A stretch of 55,087 bases of DNA from Flavobacteriales bacterium (GCA_002707525.1 PAND01000017.1:1-55087), one strand, 5' to 3'. Positions 17,685 through 29,649 are shown, numbered from the stretch's first letter. Notes: generated by a model from the sequence alone, not told the origin. Translations and numbers: made by a program.

Positions 17685-18632
17685 TCATTGCGCGGAGGAT
17701 AGATACTTCTCTATGTTTTTCTCTATGCGTAATTCTGCATTTTCTGTGGAAGCAGGTTGAAATTTATTTCCAGTAATTTTTTCATATAATTCGCAATAGC
17801 GACTGGAAACAAGGTGAACAAACTCGTCCGTCATTGGGGGTATGGTCTGATTTTCTTTTCCTTGAAAGCCGTTTTCCATTAACCACTCTCTTACAAATTC
17901 TTTACTGAGCTGCAACTGAGCCTCTCCGTTTTTTTGTCTTTTTGCATAACCTGTTTTATAAAAATAACGCGAGCTATCAGGTGTGTGAATCTCATCAATG
18001 AGCACAATAGTGCCATTAGCAAGCTTACCAAATTCATATTTGGTATCTACCAATATAAGTCCACGTTCTGCGGCCATTTCTGTCCCTCTTTCAAATAAAT
18101 CTCTGGTGTAGCTCTCCAATTGCTTGTAATCGGCTTCACTTACAATTCTCTGTTTTATGATTTCTTCTCTTGAAATATCTTCGTCGTGATCTCCATGGGA
18201 AGCTTTGGTTGAAGGTGTGATAATGGGTTCAATAAAAGGATCATTTTCTTGCATTCCTTCTGGAAGAACCACCCCGCATAGTTTACGATTCCCGCTCTGG
18301 TAGGTTCGAGCTGAATGACCGGCTAAGTATCCACGGATGACCATTTCTACTTTAAACGGCTCTGCTTTATGACCAACGGTTACTTGAGGATCAGGAGTGG
18401 ATAAACGCCAATTAGGTACTATATCCTCCGTAGCCTTAAGAAAGTGTTCGGCAATTTGATTGAGCACTTGACCCTTTCCAGGTATGGGTTTAGGCAGAAC
18501 AACATCAAAAGCTGAAATTCTGTTAGATGCTACCATGACTAAAAGATCCTTTCCTATAGTATACACGTCCCTAACTTTACCCCTATAAAAGTTCGTTTGT
18601 CCTGTAAATTGAAATGTTGGATCTTGATTCAT
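17685..18632 (-). CDS. purC: Phosphoribosylaminoimidazolesuccinocarboxamide synthase (SAICAR synthase)
   Basis: 315 aa from the ATG at 18632; a TTG two codons upstream (18638) would overlap phoH and is less likely. PurC joins aspartate to CAIR using ATP in purine synthesis. Seen: [20 protein letters not shown] (ATP site), [37 protein letters not shown], and LVDTKYEFG with [13 protein letters not shown]. Length fits the approximately 300-aa family. It starts 2 nt after the phoH stop, so the two are cotranscribed; this phoH-purC pairing is one I recall from Flavobacteria. Confidence 0.97.
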   Translation of the reverse strand: MNQDPTFQFTGQTNFYRGKVRDVYTIGKDLLVMVASNRISAFDVVLPKPIPGKGQVLNQIAEHFLKATEDIVPNWRLSTPDPQVTVGHKAEPFKVEMVIRGYLAGHSARTYQSGNRKLCGVVLPEGMQENDPFIEPIITPSTKASHGDHDEDISREEIIKQRIVSEADYKQLESYTRDLFERGTEMAAERGLILVDTKYEFGKLANGTIVLIDEIHTPDSSRYFYKTGYAKRQKNGEAQLQLSKEFVREWLMENGFQGKENQTIPPMTDEFVHLVSSRYCELYEKITGNKFQPASTENAELRIEKNIEKYLSSAQ

Positions 18633-18634
18633 AG

Positions 18635-19579
18635 TCAATCTTTCCGATCGTAAGCAGTAATTATTTTTTTAACAAGTGGGTGGCGTATTACGTCGCGTCC
18701 ATCCAATTCAACAAACCCTATTCCCTTAATCCCTTTTAACGTGATAATGGCCTCTTTAAGACCACTTTTTTGATGTTTAGGTAGATCTATTTGGGAGGTG
18801 TCTCCAGTAATAATGAAACGTGCATTTTCACCCATTCGAGTCAAAAACATTTTCATTTGTGCCGTTGTTGTGTTCTGACTTTCGTCTAAAATCACATAGG
18901 CATCATCAAGCGTACGCCCTCTCATAAAGGCTAAAGGTGCAATCTCAATAGTACGATTTTCTAGATAGAACTCTAATTTTTCTTTTGGAATCATATCACG
19001 TAAAGCATCATATAATGGCTGTAAATACGGGTCCAATTTTTCTTTCAAGTCACCAGGTAAAAAGCCTAGGTTTTCGCCTGCTTCAACAGCCGGTCTAGTC
19101 ATAATAATTCTTCGGACTTCTCGATTCTTAAGGGCGCTCACAGCTAATGCCACTGCGGTGTAAGTCTTCCCCGTACCAGCAGGCCCAACTGCAAAAACTA
19201 AGTCATTAGTCATCGCTGTCTCTACTAATTTGTGCTGATTTGGAGTTTTGGCTTTAATGATACGGCCTTGAGGGCCGTGCAAAATAACTTCGTCCTTAAG
19301 CATAGTGTGCTTTGTTCGAGCTGTATCCCTCGCTTGAATGAGTTCTTCTAAAGCACGTTCATCTAATCGCTTATTCTTACTTACGTATGCGACGATTGCT
19401 TCGAGCTTATCCTCAAATTCTTCTATACTTTCTTGAGGACCGCTAACCTTCATTTCATGGCCGCGGGCTATAATCTTCAATGCGGGAAAATAAGCGCCAA
19501 GCTGCTTGAGATAGATGTTGCTTGGTCCGTAGAGTTGCGCTGGGTCCGCACCGGTGAGTTCAAAAACCTTTTGTGTCAA
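18635..19579 (-). CDS. PhoH-family ATPase (PhoH-like)
   Basis: 314 aa, starting with TTG at 19579. An in-frame TAA lies immediately before that codon, and the next Met is residue 43, inside the conserved N-terminal domain ([10 protein letters not shown]), so TTG is the best start. The ATPase core has Walker [18 protein letters not shown], Walker B-like [12 protein letters not shown] and [20 protein letters not shown]. PhoH proteins are linked to RNA metabolism and stress, often with YbeZ/YbeY; exact role is open. Divergent from the SAM hydroxide adenosyltransferase gene with 99 nt between. Confidence 0.93.
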   Translation of the reverse strand: MTQKVFELTGADPAQLYGPSNIYLKQLGAYFPALKIIARGHEMKVSGPQESIEEFEDKLEAIVAYVSKNKRLDERALEELIQARDTARTKHTMLKDEVILHGPQGRIIKAKTPNQHKLVETAMTNDLVFAVGPAGTGKTYTAVALAVSALKNREVRRIIMTRPAVEAGENLGFLPGDLKEKLDPYLQPLYDALRDMIPKEKLEFYLENRTIEIAPLAFMRGRTLDDAYVILDESQNTTTAQMKMFLTRMGENARFIITGDTSQIDLPKHQKSGLKEAIITLKGIKGIGFVELDGRDVIRHPLVKKIITAYDRKD

Positions 19580-19620
19580 TTACTGCTGTGTTGAGTACTG
19601 TTTTAGAAGGCGGAATTGCC

Positions 19621-19638
19621 TTACTTTTGACAAAGTAA
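19621..19638. promoter_or_regulatory. Inverted repeat over a -7 promoter element (phoH / SAM-hydrolase gap)
   Basis: TTACTTT (19621-19627) and AAAGTAA (19632-19638) form a perfect 7-bp inverted repeat with a TGAC centre. It covers an exact TAnnTTTG core, TACTTTTG (19622-19629), that would drive the plus-strand gene 49 nt downstream. The layout suits an operator, but one such repeat could be chance. Confidence 0.4.
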
Positions 19639-19678
19639 CTACATTTTCATTAATACACCACGTGGTCACGGCGCTTCT

Positions 19679-20467
19679 ATGGGATTAATCACTTTATTAT
19701 CAGATTATGGCCTTCGCGACAATACCGTTGCACGACTCAAGGTTCGTGTACTTCGACGTATTAAAAAGACGGAAATTGTAGATATCAGTCATTTAGTAGA
19801 ACCCCACAACATCCTAGAAGCGGCACATATCCTTCGTGGTGTCTACAAAGACTTTCCAAAGGGAACTATTCATTTGGTGATGGTCGGGTCATCTCCGCAA
19901 GAAGGCGGCGAATATATTTGTCTAAAGTCGAATGGACAATATTTTCTGGGTACGAATAATGGGTTAATAACTAGTGTTTTGAGAGAAGAAAAAATCACTG
20001 GAGCACGCACATTAGATATTCGTGGAATTAATTCCGATGATGAAAAAGAGATTTTAGCAGCTGCAGCTGCTCACCTGAGTGATGGTGGAAAAATGGAGGT
20101 GTTAGGTCCGGCGTTGTCATCCGTTAAACGCGTTAAGGAACAGGTACCTGGTATGAGTGATCACGCCATTAGTGGTAACGTAGTGTATGTTGATAGATTT
20201 GGGACGTGTATCACAAATATTAGTAGAGCAATGTTTACCAATCACGCCGGCGCACGTAAATTTTCAGTAGAATTGTCTAGAGGAAGAAGTATGCAAAGGA
20301 TTTACGACCGAATTGCAGATGTCCCACAGGGGAAGTTAGCGGCCCTTTGGAATGAAGAAGGTATGCTCGCTATTGCAATTGGTAAAAGTGGAGGAGAGCA
20401 CATTCGAGGCAGCGATGAATTACTGGGTATGAAAGTCCATGATTGGGTTAGAATTGATATTACATGA
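19679..20467 (+). CDS. S-adenosyl-L-methionine hydroxide adenosyltransferase (DUF62/SAM hydrolase)
   Basis: 262 aa. The family uses water/hydroxide to split SAM into adenosine and methionine and is related to fluorinases. Seen: LLSDYGLRDNTVARLKVRVL at the N-terminus with the SAM-ribose Asp, EIVDISHLVEPHNILEAA, LGTNNGLIT, and VVYVDRFGTCITNIS in the C-terminal domain. Cellular purpose is not established. First gene of a four-gene plus-strand cluster with 4-, 4- and 11-nt overlaps, leading into the GldFG protein. Confidence 0.93.
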   Translation: MGLITLLSDYGLRDNTVARLKVRVLRRIKKTEIVDISHLVEPHNILEAAHILRGVYKDFPKGTIHLVMVGSSPQEGGEYICLKSNGQYFLGTNNGLITSVLREEKITGARTLDIRGINSDDEKEILAAAAAHLSDGGKMEVLGPALSSVKRVKEQVPGMSDHAISGNVVYVDRFGTCITNISRAMFTNHAGARKFSVELSRGRSMQRIYDRIADVPQGKLAALWNEEGMLAIAIGKSGGEHIRGSDELLGMKVHDWVRIDIT

Positions 20468-20760
20468 TTCAACGCATAGTGAAATTAGCCATAAAGCCCA
20501 GCGAATCTGAGGGGGATGTTTTTCGTGAGATTTTTGCGGAAAGTAAAAATCTCATTGCCAAGCAGCCCGGATGTCACGGTGTACATTTACTAGAAAGTAA
20601 CAAGTATTTTTTTACGCTGAGCTTTTGGGATTCAGAGGCTGATTTAGACGTATACAGAAATAGTTCGTTATTCAAATCAGTTTGGCCTAGAACGAAGGAA
20701 TTATTTTACGATAAACCGGAGGCATGGACGTGCCAGATAGTAGATAAAAAGGAAGCATGA
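20464..20760 (+). CDS. Small ABM-like (dimeric alpha-beta barrel) protein
   Basis: 98 aa. The pattern QRIVKLAIKPSE ... PGCHGVHLLES ... FFTLSFWDSEADLDVYRNSS ... WPRTKELFYDKPEAW is that of antibiotic-biosynthesis-monooxygenase-like ferredoxin folds, in which a strand ending in W is followed by a helix. Function unknown; such proteins range from haem-degrading enzymes to simple binding proteins. It overlaps both neighbours by 4 nt (ATGA), placing it tightly between the SAM hydrolase and GldFG genes, so it is probably made in step with them. Confidence 0.75.
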   Translation: MIQRIVKLAIKPSESEGDVFREIFAESKNLIAKQPGCHGVHLLESNKYFFTLSFWDSEADLDVYRNSSLFKSVWPRTKELFYDKPEAWTCQIVDKKEA

Positions 20761-23171
20761 TTGCACAACTTAGAAAGGAATTACAGCTTTATTTCTCTGG
20801 CATTTTAGGCTATTTGATTATAGGAGTTTATTTGCTCATCAACGGCCTTTTATTGTGGGTATTCAATGGACCTTTCAATTTAATTGAAGGAGGATATGCT
20901 TCGCTGTCGAATTATTTTGCTTTAGCCCCTTGGGTGTTTTTATTTCTAATTCCGGCAGTAAGTATGCGCGTATTTAGCGATGAGCTAAAATCAGGAATGA
21001 TAGAACTTTTAGCAGTGCGTCCAATTTCTTCTGCTCAGCTTGTACTGGCAAAATACCTTGGAGCATTGGTCGTGGTCGTATTGAGTATACTTCCAACATT
21101 CATCTACTTGTGGAGTATAAGTGCATTGGGTTCTCCCGTTGGCAATTTAGATTGGGGAGCTGCCGTTGGTTCCTTTATTGGCTTGGTTGCTCTTGGAGCT
21201 GCATATACTGCGGTGGCCTTATTCGCAAGTGCATCTACTTCCAATAACGTAGTGGCCTTTGTGCTCGGTGTGGCTCTTAATGCCGCAATGTATTTAGGTT
21301 TTGAGGCATTAGCTGATTTATACAAATTTAGCGGATGGGAGCTGACTTTGGGTCAATTAGGCTTTAATGAACACTATACTTCCATTGCTAGAGGTGTACT
21401 TGACGGCCGTGATATTGGCTATTTTATAGGGATTGTATTGCTGTATTTGAGCCTTACATTAATAATACTTGGTAAAAAGTATCTACAGACGAAGCTAGTA
21501 TTGAAAACAACCTTCGCAATAGCCGCTATACTAATAATTCTTCTCTCGCAAAGTGTTCGATTTAGAATTGACTTAACAGAGGAAGGGCGATATTCCCTGA
21601 GCGAAGGAACGGAAACGTTACTAGAGCAGGTTCAAGAACCGCTTCTAATTAAGGTGTATTTAGAGGGAGACTTCCCTGCAGGTTTTGAGCGCCTTAGGCA
21701 GGAAACGCAACACATGTTAGAAGAATGGGGTGCGCGGAACCCTAATGTATTCTTTGAATTTATCAATCCGAATCAAGCGGACCAATCGGCTGAATTTAAA
21801 AATCAACTAGCAACAAAAGGTATTGATGCAGTTCAATTGCAAATCAATACCAAAGACGGTCAAAGTGTACTTAATATTTTTCCCGCCGCGATTCTTAGCT
21901 ATCAAGAAAAGGAGGAAACGGCAGTGCTATTAGAAGATGTCATGGCATTTAATCCAGCGGAACAGGTGAATATTAGTATTCAGCAGTTGGAATTCAATTT
22001 ATCACGAGCGTTAAGCACACTTCTGACCACAGAGCGAGAAAAAATCGCCATGATTACGGGACACGGAGAGCTTTCAGCATCAAAAACTGCCGGTATTGGT
22101 CTGGTCTTAAGTGAGCACTACACTGTGGAACGATTCTCCATGGAAACCTACAAAGCCAAGAGCAATGGCGATGCTGATATTGAAGATATGGTTCGTCGAT
22201 TGAATAGTTTTGATCTGGCAATTATTGCAAAGCCCACTGTTGCATTCTCTGAAATTGATAAGTATTTACTTGATCAGTTTTTAATGGGCGGTGGTCATCT
22301 CTTGTGGTTTGTAGATGGTGTTCAGGCTGAAATGGATAGCTTGAGTTTTGGACCTGAATTCCTTGCGTATCCTACGTATTTTAATTTAAACATCACTGAT
22401 CTTCTCTTTAAATATGGTGTCAGAGTAAATACCAATCTTGTTCAAGATATCCGATGCGCAGGAATTAACGATCGAAGAAGTATTAACCCCTGGGTATATT
22501 TCCCTTTACTTGGAGCATCTGAACATCCAGCGGTCGCAAATATTAATGCAGTCAAGGGAGAATTTGTTAGTACCTTGGACACCTTAGAGGCTGAAGGGGT
22601 TAGAATGACTCCTTTGTTGTTGAGTTCCATGAATGCTAAAAGCGTTCCCGCACCACATATGGTAAGTTTGGAAACATTGTATAATAGACCTGATCCAAGA
22701 ACCTTTGCTGCTCAAAGCCTCCTGACAGGTGTGCTTTTAGAAGGCCGGTTTCAAAGTGCGTATGCTAACAGAATTGCTCCGCGTAAAGCCGGGAGTTCAC
22801 TTCCACAGATTAAAAAAAGCACGACTACAAGTATGGCCGTTTTTAGCGACGGTGATTTTATTAGGAATCAAGTCAATTTGATTAATCCCGAATTACCAAG
22901 GGGCCAGCCGTTGCCCTTAGGGTTTGATCAATATACCAACATACAATACGGCAATGACGACTTAATTCTCAACTTAGTGGATCATATGCTAGACGATACT
23001 GGCTTAATTGAAACTCGAACACGCGATGTTAAATTGCGTCTCTTAAATACAGATAAGTTATACGCAGAACGCACTAAATGGAAATTCCTCAATGTCATAG
23101 CTCCTGAATTATTCTTGTTGCTCGTAGGATTATCATTGGCTTGGTTCAGAAAAAGAAGATATGCACGTTAA
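20757..23171 (+). CDS. gldFG: Fused GldF-GldG gliding-motility ABC-transporter permease/auxiliary protein
   Basis: 804 aa. Residues 1 to about 241 match GldF: LQLYFSGILGYLIIGVYLLI, then VSMRVFSDELKSGMIELLAVRPIS and six membrane segments. From about 250, LVLKTTFAIAAILIILLSQS gives the GldG N-terminal membrane anchor, then FRIDLTEEGRYSLSEGTE, a large periplasmic part of ABC_transp_aux type, and a C-terminal anchor (VIAPELFLLLVGLSLAWFRK). GldF and GldG are normally separate genes of about 240 and 560 codons; here they are one frame with no stop. The ATPase GldA is not in the window. The complex is tied to gliding/type IX secretion in Flavobacterium, but its cargo is unclear. Overlaps the previous gene by 4 nt and the next by 11 nt. 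Confidence 0.9.
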   Translation: MIAQLRKELQLYFSGILGYLIIGVYLLINGLLLWVFNGPFNLIEGGYASLSNYFALAPWVFLFLIPAVSMRVFSDELKSGMIELLAVRPISSAQLVLAKYLGALVVVVLSILPTFIYLWSISALGSPVGNLDWGAAVGSFIGLVALGAAYTAVALFASASTSNNVVAFVLGVALNAAMYLGFEALADLYKFSGWELTLGQLGFNEHYTSIARGVLDGRDIGYFIGIVLLYLSLTLIILGKKYLQTKLVLKTTFAIAAILIILLSQSVRFRIDLTEEGRYSLSEGTETLLEQVQEPLLIKVYLEGDFPAGFERLRQETQHMLEEWGARNPNVFFEFINPNQADQSAEFKNQLATKGIDAVQLQINTKDGQSVLNIFPAAILSYQEKEETAVLLEDVMAFNPAEQVNISIQQLEFNLSRALSTLLTTEREKIAMITGHGELSASKTAGIGLVLSEHYTVERFSMETYKAKSNGDADIEDMVRRLNSFDLAIIAKPTVAFSEIDKYLLDQFLMGGGHLLWFVDGVQAEMDSLSFGPEFLAYPTYFNLNITDLLFKYGVRVNTNLVQDIRCAGINDRRSINPWVYFPLLGASEHPAVANINAVKGEFVSTLDTLEAEGVRMTPLLLSSMNAKSVPAPHMVSLETLYNRPDPRTFAAQSLLTGVLLEGRFQSAYANRIAPRKAGSSLPQIKKSTTTSMAVFSDGDFIRNQVNLINPELPRGQPLPLGFDQYTNIQYGNDDLILNLVDHMLDDTGLIETRTRDVKLRLLNTDKLYAERTKWKFLNVIAPELFLLLVGLSLAWFRKRRYAR

Positions 23172-24189
23172 TTCACTCAAATACCTATTTCCAGTAGCAC
23201 TCCTACTTATGGCGTGCAACAATTCAAAGCAAAGCGATGGTTTGGAGGAATTAAAAGCTCAATATGATTTTGTAATAGCTGACACTGCTTCTATTACGAG
23301 GGTTGTTATTAAAGATAAAAAACCATCAGAAGTAACTCTTGAACGATCTTCTACAGGTTGGTTAGTAAACGGTAGTTATCCGGCAAGGAAAGATGCGATA
23401 CAAGTCTTGTTAGAGACTCTAGGTAATGTCACATTAAAAAATTTCGTTGCTAAAAGCGCTGTTTCCGAAGTCAATCAGCGTATGGATGTTTACGGCAAAT
23501 GGGTTGAGGTTTACAGTGGTGAGAAATTACTAAAGAGTTACATTGTTGGCACTGAAACCCCAGATATGCTTGGGACCTACTACCGCATGATTGGTTCCCA
23601 ATTACCCTTTTCAGTTTATATCCAAGGGTTTAATGGTTATCTGACGACTCGATTCTTCACAGAACCCTCTTTGTGGCGTGATCGTACTATCTATGGGTTA
23701 GCCCTAGATGAGATTGAAAGTATAGAAATGAAGGTAAATGGACCGGAGGGATTCTTTTGGAAGATTACTCGAAATGTTAAAGGCAATTTGAACGAAATTG
23801 CTCAAGAAGCATCTAGCTGGTTGCTTATGGGCCGTGAATCCGAACCTTTGTCAAATAATAAACCTCAATTATTAATGACAGCCGTTAGTGCAGTTCGTAC
23901 GCTGAAATATGAAGGGGCAGTGGTAGAGTCGGATAATATTTGGAACAAAAAAGACAGCATATTTAGCGCTGTTCCTGCATTCTCCTTTTTTGTGAATACA
24001 ATTGGCGGTGAAACGCTGGAGACAAGGGCTTTTTATAAAAAAACGGAAGGTATCCTAATAGGAGAAGATGGGCAGGCACACGAATGGGATCCGGATAGGT
24101 TTTATGCTGAGCTACCAGACGGGCGAATGGCGCTGATCCAACGCTACGGTTGGCGTAACCTTATGTTGACTCCTGCGGAATTTAACTAG
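23161..24189 (+). CDS. DUF4340-like lipoprotein linked to GldFG
   Basis: 342 aa. Lipoprotein signal with lipobox LLMAC (Cys19). The mature part starts with ITRVVIKDKKPSEVTLERSS and GWLVNGSYPARKDAIQVLLETL, the repeating layout seen in DUF4340 proteins, which often follow Gld-like ABC-2 permease/auxiliary genes in other phyla. It overlaps gldFG by 11 nt, so a shared envelope role is inferred. No catalytic motif seen. The family call is from memory of pattern, not a search. Confidence 0.7.
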   Translation: MHVNSLKYLFPVALLLMACNNSKQSDGLEELKAQYDFVIADTASITRVVIKDKKPSEVTLERSSTGWLVNGSYPARKDAIQVLLETLGNVTLKNFVAKSAVSEVNQRMDVYGKWVEVYSGEKLLKSYIVGTETPDMLGTYYRMIGSQLPFSVYIQGFNGYLTTRFFTEPSLWRDRTIYGLALDEIESIEMKVNGPEGFFWKITRNVKGNLNEIAQEASSWLLMGRESEPLSNNKPQLLMTAVSAVRTLKYEGAVVESDNIWNKKDSIFSAVPAFSFFVNTIGGETLETRAFYKKTEGILIGEDGQAHEWDPDRFYAELPDGRMALIQRYGWRNLMLTPAEFN

Positions 24190-24253
24190 CGGTTATTAAC
24201 AAAAGGGTGTGATAAAAAAAACATCCTACGGGGCTAAAACGTACCGCTCCGAT

Positions 24254-24261
24254 TATCTTTG
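24254..24261 (+). promoter_or_regulatory. -7 promoter element TATCTTTG, dnaN
   Basis: Exact TAnnTTTG match ending 29 nt before the dnaN ATG, in a 101-nt gap. No -33 TTG at the usual distance. Confidence 0.5.
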
Positions 24262-24290
24262 TTTACAATCAATCGATAAGAAGTCCTATT

Positions 24291-25412
24291 ATGAAATTCA
24301 TCGTATCTAGTTCTAAGCTTTTGAAACAGCTCCAACTCATTGGAGGAATTATTCAAAGCAACAACACACTCCCGATTCTAGATAATTTCTTGTTTGAACT
24401 CAAACAAGGTGAACTTACCGTAAGTGCATCGGATCTTGAAACCACCATGAGTGTAAACTTAGATGTGGAAACTCAAGATATAGGTTCGGCTGCCGTGCCG
24501 GCGAAGGTTTTGATGGATACCTTAAAGACTTTTCCAGAGCAACCCTTAACGTTCACCTTTGACGATGGTTCTCACACGATTGAATTGTCTTCAGACTACG
24601 GCAAGTACTCTCTCGCATTTATAGATGGCGATGAGTTTCCAAAATTTCCTGAATTAGAGGATGCCACCTCTGCGGTATTACCGGCAGAAGTGTTAGTCAC
24701 GGCAATAGGTAAAACTTTGTTTGCAACAGGCAACGATGAGCTTCGACCAGTTATGAGTGGCGTCTTCTTTCAGTTCGATTCAAATAGCCTCACATTTGTA
24801 GCTACTGATGCACACAAATTAGTAAGGTATAGAAGAACAGATTTAGGTGCTGAAAGTACGGCAGAATTCATCATGCCAAAGAAGCCTTTGAATATGCTTA
24901 GAGGCTCTTTGAGTTATGATTCTACTGAGGTTCAGGTAATCTATAACAATACAAATGCACAGTTTTCTTTTGATAACGTCGTGATGGTGTGTAGGTTGAT
25001 TGATGGGAAATACCCAAATTATGAGGCGGTAATTCCTCAATCTAATCCCAATGTGATGCTGGTAGACCGCAGTGCATTTTCATCTTCAGTGAAAAGAGTT
25101 TCTATTTTCTCAAATAAAACAACGCATCAAATTCGTCTGCGTATTGCCGGTGCAGAGATGGGTATAAGCGCAGAAGATCCTGATTTTAGTAACAAGGCAA
25201 ACGAAAGATTAGCTTGTGATTACCAAGGAGAAGATATCGAAATAGGATTTAATAGTCGCTTCTTATTGGAGATGTTGGGTAATCTAGGTGCAGACAATGT
25301 TCGTATGGAGCTTAGTGCTCCGAATCGTGCGGGTATTTTGATACCGGCAGACGGTGTTGGTGAGGGTGAGGATTTACTTATGCTCGTAATGCCGGTAATG
25401 CTAAATCACTAA
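24291..25412 (+). CDS. dnaN: DNA polymerase III beta subunit (sliding clamp)
   Basis: 373 aa, normal length with three topologically equal clamp domains. Seen: MKFIVSSSKLLKQLQLIGGI, NTLPILDNFLFEL, FVATDAHKLVRYRR and the C-terminal LLMLVMPVML. The ring tethers polymerase III to DNA. dnaA and recF are not adjacent, so this is not the classical origin region. It lies after the GldFG cluster with its own promoter core. Confidence 0.98.
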   Translation: MKFIVSSSKLLKQLQLIGGIIQSNNTLPILDNFLFELKQGELTVSASDLETTMSVNLDVETQDIGSAAVPAKVLMDTLKTFPEQPLTFTFDDGSHTIELSSDYGKYSLAFIDGDEFPKFPELEDATSAVLPAEVLVTAIGKTLFATGNDELRPVMSGVFFQFDSNSLTFVATDAHKLVRYRRTDLGAESTAEFIMPKKPLNMLRGSLSYDSTEVQVIYNNTNAQFSFDNVVMVCRLIDGKYPNYEAVIPQSNPNVMLVDRSAFSSSVKRVSIFSNKTTHQIRLRIAGAEMGISAEDPDFSNKANERLACDYQGEDIEIGFNSRFLLEMLGNLGADNVRMELSAPNRAGILIPADGVGEGEDLLMLVMPVMLNH

Positions 25413-25422
25413 GATTTACCGC

Positions 25423-27714
<2,292 letters not shown>

Positions 27715-27718
<4 letters not shown>

Positions 27719-29214
27719 GGTCTTTCCAAAGCACCAATAGTTGCAGGTTGCTGGCGTACGGTCCCACCTAGGTCGAATGCAGGAGTAAAAGGTGTCGGAA
27801 TGGCCTTACCAAAAAGGGTAGAGGCAGAATCGGGAATAAATTTCCATTCTTCTTGAGGTATCCACGGTGATGACAGGAAACCCCAGTTCATATTGTATTC
27901 ATTGTTTTTGAACATAACCGTATCAGTAAGAGAATAATGGCCTGCTTCAGGATTGGGTTCAATTTTCAATGCACTATGCTCAAAAGAAACATTGAATGTT
28001 TCTGAAGGGTCAATGCCTAAGGCTACTTCGCTAGCTAAATTGCCGCCAATGTATGAATTCCTAAATATGGCCTGAATAGACCTGGTATATCTGTTGTTAT
28101 TAATATCATCAAAGAAATTGACCAAGCCAATACTGCTTCCGGATCGAGAGGAAAAGTTCCATGTATTATTGATGGTGCAGTGCTCAAATAGATAGTTTCC
28201 ACCCAAGGCATAAAATCCATAAACACCGCTCGGACCAAGCGCTATATTTTGTCCAGTAATGTTGGCATATCCACCGTATAAATTGACTCTAGAACTGTGT
28301 GTAATAATAACATTGTTCAGTTCAGCGTTGGGAATAGTATTCCATGCACTATCAACACGCAGTGCTGTCGTTGCATTTTTGATGATGAGATTACTCAAGG
28401 TAGCCTTAGTATAGGCCCCGCCCTGAATGAATACACCTCCTAATAAACCACCCCATTGGCCCGGAACCCATTCGTAAGAGGGCTCTAATCGATCCCCTTG
28501 AAATACTACGGCATTATTCATGCTTCCCGTGAGTAATGGGTCAACATGTAATTCACCATCTCTATAGACCCAAAGCCCACTGCCATTATGAAAATGTACT
28601 TGAGTTCCAGGTTCAATGGTTAGTGTATGGGCGCTATCTACAACTGCGTAGCCATAAATTACATGCGGTTTACTATTGTTCCAAACTTCATTTTCATCAA
28701 GTATTGAATAGGCCAGTTTTAGCGGCGGTAAGGGCGCTGCCCTATTTATGGTTAATACGTTGGTAGGGAAGTGATATATGGCGTCCCATACGGTGGTAAC
28801 AAGATCAATATGTTGACGTTTACCTCCGTTTTCAAACCATATACTATCCTTATAAATAAGTTCATTTGAACCCAACGCATCTGGACTTATTTCAATAAAA
28901 ATATAGGTGCTGTCATTAGCTAATACCTCCGTGTCTCTTATATCTAAACCACTCACTCCGTCCACATTCATGCGGTAAAAGCTCTCAGATCCACGTCCCA
29001 TATATATACGGTCAATGACCATATTTTCACTACTTGGATTATACACTTTAAGAATCCGTGTGGAACTAGCTAATCCGGTAAAAACGGTATCCAAATAAAT
29101 AGTATCTGCAGAAAATCTGAGCTCAATATTGGATCCAGGAAAATCCACGGTATCACGACAGCTGATTATTGCGGTAAAAAGACTAAATGCTAAAATTAGT
29201 TTCACAAAATTCAT
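27715..29214 (-). CDS. Lipoprotein with right-handed parallel beta-helix
   Basis: 499 aa from the ATG at 29214 (a GTG lies one codon before). Lipobox IISC (Cys19). Residues about 25-140 resemble an Ig-like/choice-of-anchor strand-rich region (RFSADTIYLDTVFTGLASST). From about 190 on, LTIEPGTQVHFHNGSGLWVY and VFIQGGAYTKATLSNLIIKN repeat the hydrophobic-polar rungs of a beta-helix. Probably cell-surface or periplasmic; no catalytic site recognised. Transcribed alone, divergent from rpmE2. Confidence 0.75.
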
Positions 29215-29251
29215 CACAAGCGAAGCTACATTACTATTTTTGTATCACCAA

Positions 29252-29284
29252 TTGAACGACGTGCGAACATTTAACTTATATTTG
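29252..29284 (+). promoter_or_regulatory. Promoter of rpmE2 (TTG / TATATTTG)
   Basis: An exact TAnnTTTG core, TATATTTG (29277-29284), is preceded by TTG at 29252-29254 with a 22-nt spacer, near the upper end of the range reported for Bacteroidota. The leader to the rpmE2 ATG would be about 55 nt. Confidence 0.55.
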
Positions 29285-29346
29285 CCGTCCGAAATAACGG
29301 ATATGGGGTTTGGGCAAAAACTCAAGCCATTTAATACACGAACGAA

Positions 29347-29595
29347 ATGAAAACAGGAATTCATCCAGAAAATTACCGCCTATGCGTCTTTAAAGACATG
29401 GGAACAGGTGATCAATTCATCACAAAATCTTGTGCTGATGCCAGAGACACTATCGAAGTTGAGGGTGTAGAATACCCACTTATTAAGATGGAAATATCAA
29501 GCTATTCTCACCCGTTCTACACGGGTAAGGTGAAGCTCGTAGATACCGCAGGGCGTGTGGACAAATTCCGCAGCCGCTACGGGAACAAAAAATAA
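29347..29595 (+). CDS. rpmE2: 50S ribosomal protein L31, type B
   Basis: 82 aa. MKTGIHPENYRLCVFKDMGTG, ITKSCADARDTIE and the C-terminal SHPFYTGKVKLVDTAGRVDKF are typical of type-B L31, which lacks the zinc CxxC motifs of the other form. It is a large-subunit protein at the intersubunit bridge. Followed by a strong terminator and then the GlmU-like gene, an order I recall from Flavobacteria. Confidence 0.96.
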   Translation: MKTGIHPENYRLCVFKDMGTGDQFITKSCADARDTIEVEGVEYPLIKMEISSYSHPFYTGKVKLVDTAGRVDKFRSRYGNKK

Positions 29596-29622
29596 GACTA
29601 CCGAGAGGTTATCAAAAATATG

Positions 29623-29649
29623 GACCCGCAGTGTGCGGGTCTTTTTTTT
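29623..29649 (+). terminator. Rho-independent terminator after rpmE2
   Basis: Perfect 8-bp GC-rich stem GACCCGCA (29623-29630) and TGCGGGTC (29634-29641), GTG loop, then eight T residues (29642-29649). Confidence 0.93.

Noticed and set aside
24196-24290. DnaA-box-like TTATTAACA before dnaN, suggesting an origin
   Set aside because: A single imperfect box, and no dnaA or recF nearby; not enough for an origin.
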